From assembly GCF_947172395.1 (NCBI RefSeq), contig NC_069096.1, forward strand, positions 357,501 through 421,500: a DNA stretch of 64,000 nt. The letters run 5' to 3'. Numbering within the stretch: position 1 is the stretch's first letter; each line of letters begins with the position of its first letter. The position numbers and the translations under genes are program-made. The stretch comes from Bicyclus anynana (taxonomy: Eukaryota; Arthropoda; Insecta; Lepidoptera; Nymphalidae). Shown here in pieces: positions 30,001-42,000 of this stretch. The notes under the pieces were generated by a model, which worked only from the letters and a program-made list of their open reading frames with translations, ran no database searches and was not told the DNA's origin.

Positions 30001-33000
30001 TGCGTGGTGCCTAGCTAGCCTAGCTTGTTCAAGGCTTTTATTGAAGGTCAAAGTATCTCTTCAGTAACATGGTATCCCTATATTTTCATGCCAGTGGATC
30101 TGTTAACACTTCGTTTTCACTCAAATGTCCGTCACCGACTGCTATCATATTGACTTCCAAAATCTTTGTTTTCTGGGTTAGTGTGAAATTCCAAGAAATT
30201 TTCTAAAATCCTAAGAAACTTTTCAGCCACAGACAAATATTTTCATTCGAATTATTGCAAAACTTTTCATTGGAATATTCCGAATGCCACAATGAAAACG
30301 CCGCTTACAAAATCAGGCCTGCGGGAAGTGGATTTATCTTTTAGGCAGCCAAGAACACGTTTATTTTCATGAATTAATACGAAGCTAATAAAAATTTACA
30401 ACTAGATACCACAATAATATCATAGTAGTTCACGCCAAGGCCTGGAGCGAGCGGCGTCTTTACGGTTTGTTACGAATATTCCACCCACGCAGACAATCAA
30501 AAGAGTGCTCTAGTGTTCGTTTAACACAATTTTCCTCTTAATCTTGGCCTAAATGCTGCTATTTTCTCCATTACATCACTGTTTTGATAAGTTTATGTAA
30601 CGAAATTTCCGTTTTATTACTCAGACATTAAATGTTTATACGAGTATACAACTAGCTGTGCTATGTCTTGCGGTTTTTTTTTTGCATAGATCTCGCTCCC
30701 TAAAAATCGTTATAACTAGCTACATAATATTAGTTTTAGATGATTTGAAAATTTATCTTTCGGATCTATTTCTGTGTACAATTTAAGACAGCAATTCCGC
30801 TTAGGTATGTTTGTACATATGTTTTCTGTGGGTATGATAAGTTGTTGTTTCAATAACTTTTTTATGTAACAAATAGTGTGTTCCTGTTCACACATTCTTA
30901 TAGCCGTCGTAGTTTACTATTCCTTTAGTTGGTGATAATTATGTGTAATCAAAAGATGTAATTAATGTCATCAGATCGTCTCTGAGACAATGCTTTAATG
31001 TGCCCACTTCTTGTTAAGGCAATTGGCTTCTTGTCGAATTCACTTTTTGTATATACTTACATAAATAATGTCAACACGGCACTTTCGAACAAGACGTGAA
31101 TCATTGATCTCTCTCTGTAAATGCTGCTCGTAATTAGCGAGCATAAAATTTAATTAAATAGTCGAAAAAACATTACCTACATACAAGTATTAACAGGTAG
31201 GTAATCAAAAGTTCTGTGAGTCCCATAAGTATAATTTCCGAACAAGCATAGTCAAGTTACTTTTTATATAAAAAAATACGAATAATTTGATTAAAACGTG
31301 ATTTTTTCATATCAACAAAGATGATGTTTGTTGATATACATTACGCGGATACCCAAGCACGGTTCACTGTCTTTGTGCCCTGAAGTCAACTACATGTTTG
31401 ATGGGATGATGCAAAAGACCACTGACGTCCTCTTTGGAACACTATGCGCCGACGAGTTACTATCACTCAATGTAAAGCCTCTATAGCTCCGCGGTAAAGG
31501 GACTGGCTTCCGAGTGGTCGTGGTTCGATCCCCGCCTGCTAGACGATATTGTCATGGTATGGCAAACATTCTTTAAAAAAATAACAGAGTTAAAACAAAA
31601 GAATGCGAGTCCTTGACAAACATTCAGCAGTTAATATTAGCGCGAGTAACACGACGTTGAACCTCGTCGGGGCGAGGCTGACCGCGCTGCCGCTGACGGA
31701 GCTATTTCTACTCCATTTCACTTTGATGACTCACTAACTGATACTTTTCAACACACAACCGTGATAGAATTTCGTTCTTTTTATACACTTCTTTTAAAGT
31801 AATTCGCATTACTTCTGTCCTTATTACTATGTATGTATCCATGCGCTGTTTACTTCTCTATCCATATCTCAATAGGCAAAACTTGAATTGCCTCAAGGCA
31901 CCACCATGTTTGTTCCATGTGTAATTACAGGCAAAGGCTTGAAGGCCTTAAAGGCCTCGAGGGAGGGTGTAAGTGTTCATAAGTAGGCTCAATATGTGAT
32001 CCATGAGATGAGCCTCAAAGCTCTTGAAGACAAAATGATAAATGAGCGGCCGAACCGGAGATAATGCTCTTTTTTTGCAATTAGACGGAAGATTCTGCTT
32101 CGACGCTGTTGGTCGATAATATGTCATTTTGTCTTCACACCATAATCTCGTAAAGAGAAATATACAAATGTCAAATGTCAAATGGCAACGCAACCGGAAA
32201 TATTGCTATCTTTCGTTGAATTGAGACGAATGATATGGGACTGGCACTATTTTTTATTGACATTTAGTCTATTTCTCTTCTCGAAATATGTCATGGGTTG
32301 TAGGTAAGGTACTGGTGGCCTTAATTAAGGCATCTCTCTCCTCCTTTTGTACTTTGTATATATAAACAGATCGATTAGACTTATACTAATACTAGACATT
32401 TATTGTTGTAGGAGACGGTCCAGACCAGCGGCGGAAAAACCACCAGCAGCCGCCACATCGAGGAATTTGACATCGAGCAGTGCTGGGACGAGCGCGTGCT
32501 GCGCAAGCTTGTGAGTGTTGCTGCTGCAGCAGCTGTTCTAGCAGTCGACTGACACGTCAGCCATACGCTGCACGCTGTCGGGGGAAGTAGGTAGAGACGT
32601 GTGCCGCTCGTCCTGCCCACCGAATCCTATATTGCCGCTCTGAACGGGATTCAAAGGACGTCGCGATTTTTTGCACGAGCAGAGCATTGTGGACATCGCG
32701 GCAGCGTAAGCAGCATAGTATAGCTGATGCGTTAGGTATGATTGTCCAGAGAGATTAGTAAACTCTACTTTCTTCTACTTCGCAACACGGGTTATTAAAA
32801 TTTGCTTGTCGAGTACAAATACAGCGCGTAATGTGTGACTAGAAAGTCTAAAGGTGCGTTTACATGGTCAATAGGAATTGCCCAATTTTAGGCAACATTC
32901 AAAAGTTAAATATGACGTGGTCTGGCCCTGTAAAAGATCATTCGAATAAATAATTATAGGTTTAAAAGATTATTTCAGTAACAACGCCTTACGGGAGCAA

Positions 33001-36000
33001 GGTATAGCTACACCTACGAAAGAATAGAAACTCGAAATTTTCACCCTACTGCACATTTGTCAATCCGTGTCGACGACATTGAACAATATGGATCAGTTTG
33101 AAACAATTGCCAAATTTGATGGAAATTGTTCAACTCCACTCCAGATTGATACTTATTGTCAAGCAATAATTGCTGCAACAGTAGTCCATGCATACGCGAC
33201 AAGCCGTGACTCGTGACAAAGCGTGGTGTCGGCATCAGGAGCGCCAACTGAACAAAGATCCGCCATCGGCTCTCGCTTCCGGTGTTCGCTTCCGCGTGGC
33301 GCGTGTGTTGTAACTGTACAATGTCACTTATTTTGAATGTGCTTTGTCACAACAAAGAGTACTGTGATGCTTATTATTACTAATTGTATACTATTATAGT
33401 ATGTTTTTAATTCCTCCTATTGTGCTATGAGAAATCTGCTACATTTCTAGAAAGTAAAACCAACTAACCATCTCATATCAAGATTTGTTTTATACTTTCT
33501 TGAAAAGCGTTTTTTACCTATGAAACACAAGACGAAGGACACTTTGGCAACGGAATGTAAACAATGATAAGCATATTTATGTTTGGTCACTGTTTATTGA
33601 AGTAAAAGTTAACAACAAAACATACGATTTCAACTTAATCTCTCTTGACTACACCGCCGCAGTTGGTACGCAGCTCGTGTAGTCGAAGAGAAGGCGTTTC
33701 AATTTAACGTTTTTTTTTAAGCAATTGATTAATGAGGCATTTATTTTATTAATTGATACTTTGCCTAAAATAATACTTTGACTTAAATAATTTGCCCCAT
33801 GAAAATTAAGTACTAGATTTGGAGCGTGAAGATAAGAATAATTCGCTCTTATTTTGAAAGTGCTTAAATGTGGCAGGAAACGGGAATACATCTGGAAATT
33901 AGCAATATTTTTGAAGTTTTTATATTTTTTTGTTGCATCTCTGACATCGTGTGGCATTCTCTCTTTGACTAATTATCACAAGTTTGTCAACATAGACTGG
34001 ATACCCACCGCTTCAATCGACGGAACGTGCAGAAACAATACCTACGACAAATATTGGTTTTCGACATCCATTTACATAAGAGCAAGTGAAGTGTTTTAAT
34101 AGCATCTAGTGTTTGTACAAATAATTCACTAATTGATTTCCTTAAAGATGATGAATGAAGGTAAAGTGTTTTCAATGAGTTATGCAGAGAGCCGTTCGCT
34201 ACATTTTTATGATGTCTTATTTCACTTGGTAGTGGTTTGTACTGACTTGGTACTTAGTTTCCATTCTTTACGTCGAATCTTTTTAAAGATCAAGCCAGAA
34301 TATCGTTCTCAATGTTGAATACCGTGTCGTGTTCCAGTTGGACGAGTGCGCGGACTACGAGCAGCGGCGGCGGCTGCGCGCGCGCCTGCGCACACTCATG
34401 GCCGAGCAGGAAGGTGAGGCGGTGCAGTGTGCAGTGTGCAGTTGTGTGGTGTGTGTTGTGTGGTGCCCGCGCTAACCCACCCTCTGTTGCAGCGTGCGCG
34501 AGCGCGGTGACGGCGGCGCTGGCGGCGGCCGACGAGCGCGCCGACGAGCCGGCCGAGCGCGGTGAGTCCCTCCTCCTCCCCCTGCTGCAGGGCCTGCTGC
34601 ACGGCGGCGGCTCGCGCCTGCTGGCCGGCCTGGGCGCCGCCTCGCACGACGTGGTGGCCGACGTGCGCCGCTCGCTGCGCCGCCTGCGCCTGGCGCTGGC
34701 GCCGCCCGCCGACCACCCGCAGGCGCGCGCGCTGCTGGCGCTGGCCGACCGCTTGGAGGACGCGCTGGACGCCGCCGACCGGCTCGACGGCTGCAAGCGC
34801 CGGCCGCGCCGCCGCAGCCGCGCCGCCCGCCACACCGTGGGCGTCACGCGCGAGGAGCTGGAGGAGGCGCGCCGCGCCGTGGACCGCGGCCAGCTGCTGC
34901 CCGACGCGCTCACGCCGCCCGCCTCCTCCGACGAGCCGTCCACCCCGGAGCGCAAGCCGAGCGTGGACGGACCCGGCGCCTATCACGCGCCCGTCGAGAC
35001 CCACCGGCGAGCGGCGCCGACGCCGCACGAGATCACCTACGAGGCACCCAAGATACACAGGGACGCGTGCGTCGTCGAGCGGCGTGCGCCCTCGGCCCGC
35101 AAGCCGGAATTCTTCAGACACTCGATAGCGGACGCGGCGCTCGACCATCCCAAAAGCGGCGCTGAGCGCTGGCACTCGGACGCCAAGAGCAGCATAGCGG
35201 CCATCGCTGACAAATTCAATTCCAGAGCACACGAGGAGCCGCCTCCGCCCGCGAGGCGAGCTCCGGCGGAGCGGCCGACGCTCGTCAAACAGAAGACCGA
35301 GGAGGCTCCGCGGCGAGCGTCGTACTACAAGCCGCCGCCGCCGGGGTACAACTTCGCTGCGCCGCAGGCGGCAGCCGACGACCTCTCCAAATCTCTGAAT
35401 CGGTTCAACAGCAGCAAACGCAGCCGCATGAAGCGCGCGAACACGATAGACATCGGCCGGCCGCTGGGCGGGTACAAGCTGGACGACGACACCGACGAGG
35501 AGAACGAGGCGCCGCGCGCGCCGAGAGTTCCTCAGTTTCAGCCGCAGACCGAAAACGACAGAAAGTTTTTAGCTTTCATGCAGAAAAATGAAGACCCCGC
35601 CCGCGGCCCGGCGGTCGAGCGGACCAATTGGAGCAGCAGGTTCGGTAACATCAAAAACAACTTCGAGAATCGAGATCGTCAGCAGAACGGAACGTCCGCG
35701 GGCGCCTCCTCGGCCAAACGGTTTTGGCAAAACGCAAACGTCAACTCGCAGACGTCGGCCCCGAGGCCCCGGAAGTTCTTGGCCGACATCACCCCCGAGA
35801 CGGTGAGACCGCCGTGGGCGGCGCAGCGGCGCAACCCGCCGCGGACTCCGGCCGCCGCGCCGCCCCCGCCGCCGCCTCAGCTCATTCATCCGCCTTTTTC
35901 GCAGCCGCCGGTCTCACCGATCAAACAGATAGCTAAACCGTTCGTCGCAAAACCCATACCGGTAAATCAATTTTCTCACGCACCTATGTCCGCATTCAAG

Positions 36001-39000
36001 CCACCCACGAAGATAATCTCCCCCACCACGGCACCCCCGAACATATGGAGTCCACCATCTTCCAGCATTCCAGTGTCTCCGTCTACCGACCACCCGCTCG
36101 TCATAAACGCACTCAGCCCCTCGCCGCACGCGCCCCTCGCCCCCGCGCCACCCGCCGGCGACAGGATCGCTCCGCTCGCTAAATTCGATTACACCGCGGG
36201 GGAGCCGCAGCGGGCCCCGCCCGCGCACGGCCCGCGGCAGCCCACGCCGCCGACTCACGTGCGCCCGCAGACTAACTATGCGATAAAACCCATACCGAGC
36301 CAGAACGCTCTCGCGGCGCCGGAGCTGGTCAAGAGACTCGGCGAAGTGAAGCCCCTCCCGAGCCCTGAGCGATTCCCGCCGAAAGTGGACGCGCAGCAGC
36401 TGCAAATCGAGTTTTACGAGCGGCGGGTCCGGGAAAAGTCTCGCTGCAACTCGGCCGACGACGGGCGAGAGATCCCTGCGCGCAAGCCGCCGCCGCCGCC
36501 CGCCTACACCGTGGTGGACTACACGCCGCAGAACGTCACGTCCACGTTCGTGCCCCTCCAGCAGACGCCCGACATCGAGAAGGCGAAGGCGCACAAGGTC
36601 GACTACCTGCCGGACGTCGTCATGAACGAACACAAGAGCTACGACTGCGTCCCCTCGCCGACGAAGCGCGTCGCGCCCGCGAGCCCCGCCCGCCCGAAGC
36701 TCCCCGCCGAGCTGCACAACGGGCACGCGCCGGCCGCCCCCTACGACTCGGGCGCGCCGACCGAACACGGCAGCGTGGTGACGCGCGTCATGCGCGGGCC
36801 GGTGCGCGGCGCCGCCACCATCACGTCCGGCGTACGCACGCGCGCCACCGACGGGGCTCCCCCGAAGCTCTCCCCCCGGCACGACGTCATCTCGCAGATC
36901 GAGAGGAAGAGACGCGAGGCGGCGTGGACTCAGGTACGGCCGCCGGCCCCGCACCCCGCCCGCCCCGGCCCGCCCCCCTCGCACGCCACCTCACCGCCCC
37001 GCCCGCCGCACGAACACGCGGTGGCCCCGCGCAGCCCGCTCGCCGCGTCCCGCGAGTCGCTGCTCTCCGGCGAGTCGCTCGGCAGCCGCGGCTCGAGCCC
37101 CGGCGCGGCGCTGGCGCGCTCGGGCTCCTGGCACCGGCTCGGCGACTTCGGGCCGCAGGCCTCCTCGCCGCGGAGAGTGGTGGCGCGCACCAAGTCCATG
37201 CACCTGCTGGCCGTGCCCAAGCTGTTCGAGGGAGGGATCGCGCACGAGGAGCTGCCCGACAAGCAGCGCTCGGTGGAGGCGTACTTCTCCGGGCAGCCGC
37301 CCGCCGCCGCGCGCCGCTCGCCGCGCGCGCAGACGCAGTTCGCGCTGGGCCGCAGCCGCACCATGCCGTCGGTGTCGGAGCTGCAGTTCCTGGACGAGAG
37401 CAACGCCGACGACGCGTTCGAGGACCTGGTGTCGGCGCTCGCGTAGCGCACATTCCACTAGTTAGGAGCGAGCGAGCCGCGCGTGAGTCGTGTGTGTGTG
37501 GGCTGCCTGCTTGTGTCGCCGCATGTCCCCGCCCCGCGCCCCGCGCCCCGCGGACCCCCTCACGTCGATGTACATACATTGCTGTAACATATCTACGTCT
37601 CATTTCACCGAATCCCGTAACCGTGTTATTTTGACTAATAGCTTAAGTATATACCGTGTACGGTCTCGCTGTTGTTTGGCAAGTGTCGCGCGCGCCGCCA
37701 ACTCCACTCACGTGTGCTTTCGTTTGCAGAGGAAGAGGAAATGACGACTGTAACATCGAGCGTGAGGAGGAACTCGACCGAGAACACCATTAGCAGTAGC
37801 ACCACCATCAAAAATACTAAAGGTAAATTTTTACGGAATAATTTGTTAACCCGTTTACAAACATAACTAAAAATTTCTTAATATTAGAATGTCAAAATAA
37901 TAACTTACATTGTTTATATCTTCACTTGGCTATTGGCTTGTACAAATTTATATTCTGTTGTTTTTGTTTCCAGTGATCGAGAGCATGACCAGGCCGGCGC
38001 CGAAACCAGTTTCGCCGTTCGCCAAATTCCGTCAGCTCGAAAAGCAAAACTCTACTAACTCTCCCAAGTGAGTGCCGTCCGCAGCGTCTCACTGCGTCTC
38101 TGCGTAACATCCACACAAACATACAGAACTGCTACAGTACTGCAAGTTCTGACAATATGATTCCACTGATAGAGGCTGTATGGATAGACCACGGACAGAC
38201 CTTTCTCATTATATAAAAGCTGAAAGATTTTAAAGAACACTGTTGAAGATAAAACTTTGGAATGTCTAAGGAAGGATTGCCTTGAAGCCAAATGTCTGGC
38301 GATTAAGGACAAAATTACGCATGATATCTTGTACAAAATATTAAAAATACGCTTTATAAAAAGTTGGATGGTTGAGAGTCTGGAAGCTTGTAACCTCTCA
38401 AAGGTGCCAAGGTCCAAACTCTATAGTTGTCTTTCGTACCTACCTATTTTAGAAACATGGCTGACAAACTCTCAGCTTTTATAAAACAGGGAAGCTCTGG
38501 ACACTCACGTTATAGGAACTTCTTACAACGCTAGCTCACGAGGGCCTGACATGATTTACTTTCACGAATTGTAACTACGAAGCATCGATAGACGAAAATA
38601 TCGTAAGGAATATCTAATAAGTAATAGAATTTCCTAAAATGTGATTCAGCCTGTATTGTATTACGGTACTGTTACTTAGCACCAATCGTTTCATATTTTA
38701 TTTTCTCAAATACATTCAAATTTATGTTAATATATTTCTTCGCTTCATAGTACATAGTTTATTTAATGCAGCATATTTATTTTGACAGCTATAGCTCTGG
38801 ATACGAATGAGAATTAGGTAAACATATAATTTAACGTAACATGTATATTATATTAGTCATATTAGTGGCTTCTTTATAGATATTCTAGAAGCATCATAGC
38901 ATTCGCTTTCCTAAGCACCTACGGAGCTTACAAAAATAGCATTTGATCTCTAAAATGATTGATTGATTGCATAACATCCCTAAAATTACAATTCAATAAA

Positions 39001-42000
39001 AATATACATCAACCTCAATTATTTATTCCCCCTTTGCAATAAAGTCAACATTCTCCCAGCTTTGGGGGAACAAGACTGATATTATAATGAGGCATATTCG
39101 TTTAGAAATTCTGTTCTTGATACTTACTACTATAGGCTGTACAAAAAAAACGTAAGAAAACTTTTAGAAAAATATTAAAGTTTTCCGTTCACACTCTCAA
39201 AACATAATCGAAGACTTAAATGTTGATTGTTTGATAGATTTACCATTAACAAGGCTCCGTGCGTTCTTAGCACTCATACCAGAATACTCGACACCCACAC
39301 ACCGTCCGCCGGCGGCGCCGGCTCGCGTCATCGCATAACATGCCTCAGCGTAACTGCACCGCGTAGCACCTTGAGTGGCGAGTGTGCACCGACCTCGTGC
39401 GTCACCTGAGTGTGACCCGCGCACGCTGCACGCGGCGGCGGTCTGGTGACAACGTCTTGCTGCCTTATACGAGCTGAATAACATTTACGACCCAAAGATT
39501 TCCAACTTTATTTAGAGGCTTATAGGAGATTTCCGTTTCTGGCTTCTACTGCAGATATTTCCACAGTATTTTTCGTGTACCTAGATTAAAAACTAATTGT
39601 CACATCGCACGCATGTTTAACTTTTACATTTTTAAGATTATCTTTCGTTACCTAATTGCCTTAAAGAAGATTAAATTATGTAGATGGAAGAATGGAGACG
39701 ATATTATAGTAAATACACAATCTGCATTTTTTTGTCTAAAGGCTTAATATCTACAATTATCGATAGCTCAGATAGATAAGTATATCCATTGAACTGACAA
39801 AGTTTTTCGTCGTGGCAAAGTGATACTGCGGCAAGACATTGTCACCAGTTTGAGATTTCGGGAAACAATCGAGCAGCGAAGCGTCGCCATGGCGCGGTCG
39901 CCGTGCGCAGTGACAGAGTGAGCAGCATTAACCCTCGCCCCGGTTGTAGCTCGCCCAAGAGCCCGCAGAGCCCGGGCTCTCCGTCGCAGCCTTACTTCAA
40001 GTTCACGGACCCCGCGCTGCAAGCCAGCGCCGTCACTATAAAAGAGCGCTTGCTGCAGTGGTGTCGCGACAAGACACGGGATTACGAGGTACAGCTCGCC
40101 GCCGCTCCCGGCTCGTCGCTCTTCTGTGACGAAGATACATTTATACTTGACGGCACAGTTAACAGTTTTAGTTAGACTGATGACGTTTATTGAAGTCAAC
40201 CAAGGGCTTATTGTCCAAGACACCAATATCAGTTAATAAGTTTGTTTCTTGCTCTATTTCACGCAAATACATATAGGGTGTCCTTTTTCGAGCTTATATA
40301 AATTGATAGATTATAAATATTTCACAGCAAATGAATACCAGTTGAGCTCCAATTTCAGCATATTAGTTGATAACGTTGGTATCAGCAATGCGTAGGTACC
40401 TGACGGAGACATCTCTGTGCTCGTCACGTAAATGTATCGACTGAGGACACGGTTGAGCGCCGAGCCGAGCGGCGCCGTGCGGGACAGATACGACCCTACA
40501 CTCCGCCCCCCGCCACCCGCAACCACCCTGACACCCCATGCGAATATAACAAAATACCTCTCATAAAAAAAGCCAATACATTTAACTGCATATCGAAACA
40601 CTATCGTTTCAGATAAAACAGTAAGAGTTGATTCTCACAGATCAACATTCTCAATTTACTCACGATATTAATGTTATGATGCCAATTTTGCAATATCATA
40701 CAGTAATTTTGTATTTAGCAGTGTGAAAGCCAATGTTTTCTCCAATTCCAATAATAATCACCGAAATAGATAGATAAAAATTGTTTTGGCTTGTTGTTTC
40801 TAAAATAATGGCATTTTGTATGTCGCTACGAGTTTATGTAGATATATATCGGTGAAATTCGATCAAAAAGATCATTTAAGATATGCAGTTACGTGAATTG
40901 ATTTAATTTTTTGGTACCACTGAGCTTAAAATGGTGACCGGAAACACATCAATTACTTACGAACTTAATCACCAATACACTCAAGTCATTAGTAAATTGA
41001 TTTAAGATATAGAAAACGCATTGGGGTTGTCTGGTTGGTGGACAGTAGCAAATGCACATTTTGTTGTAGCGATTCAATCTATCACATTTCTCGTGCTAAA
41101 TAAAAAATTCGATTATATAACTTGTACTTATACATTTAATCCCTATAATTATAGCACCACAAATAAGTCCCTCAAAAACTTATGTCAAATATTTTCCGTT
41201 CACCAGTTCCTCGTAGAAATGCCACTGCACCGCTACGAAGTCGATATCCTTTGGGAGCTTTCTAAGCTCCTTGGTTCCCGATAACGAATACGCACTGCAA
41301 AGATCTGTATAATCTCTTCCAGCTTCCATTTTCTTGTGGTTATCTAAGCATCTTCAAATCAAGAGACACTTTTAAAGCATTATTGTGAGCTACAATATCT
41401 CTTACCATCAGGAGTATCATATACATAACAACAAGTAAAAAAAGTAGTATTCTATAATTTAATTTCAAAAGAGATAAACTAAAATGTGCATTAGTTATGA
41501 AGGCGGCGGCGGACGTCCGGCCGCGCGAGGGCGTGTCGACCGCGTAGCATGCGCCCGCGCACGATAGCTCGCCGCCACGCCGCGGGCACTCACACTTCAC
41601 GCTTATTTGACGCTTTATTACCCGCTACACCCTGTATATATGCGCAACGGTACATACACACACGCTGTATTTATATTATGTATTTTATTTTATGACCAAA
41701 TTGTATTACTTTGGTTTACAGCTCTAAGGATGAAAGTTTTTGAAAACTCGTCACTGGATTTAGCGTCCGATTATGCAGCATTTGTTCGGTAGCATGTATA
41801 TAGACATCATTTAAGTATATCTATTATATGTGTATGTAGATGTGGTGATATTAAATTTCTCATGTTTTTAGGTTTTATCAGTGACGAGTTTACTTTTAAA
41901 AGCTTACATTCGAGGATACGCTATCAAACTTTGATGCAATAAATAAAATATCGTTAATATTATCTAATGTTCTTCCGCCACTGATTAATTCGCATAGTCA

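Larger units (their letters stand above)
15103..32411 (+). other. 17.3-kb intron of smoothelin-like gene
   Basis: Flanked by the strong donor CAG|GTGAGT (15103) and the acceptor TTGTAG (ends 32411), both phase 0. No internal coding exon was found that fits phase 0. Contents seen: a fold-back MITE (15813-16015), a hairpin (16331-16391), a possible internal promoter with splice donor (17560-18110), LINE tails (23505-23646, 29430-29560), a hAT-like element (26544-27150) carrying a SINE fragment, tRNA-like repeats (about 20985, 31470) and short GC-rich islands. The rest is AT-rich sequence without recognised features. Confidence 0.7.

Noticed and set aside
31470..31565. Possible tRNA gene
   Set aside because: A- and B-box-like strings are present but no acceptor stem or anticodon arm can be drawn; treated as a tRNA-derived repeat.
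34562..34590. GTGAGT...CTGCTGCAG string resembling a complete intron in the GC-rich exon
   Set aside because: At 29 nt it is far below the minimum insect intron length, and removing it breaks the frame; reading through keeps a 3-kb open frame.
36887..37603. Long Arg/Ala/Pro-rich open frames on the opposite strand and alternate frames of 34290-37600
   Set aside because: They are by-products of very GC-rich coding DNA with few stop codons. The frame carrying the smoothelin splice chain is the only one with phase-consistent neighbours.
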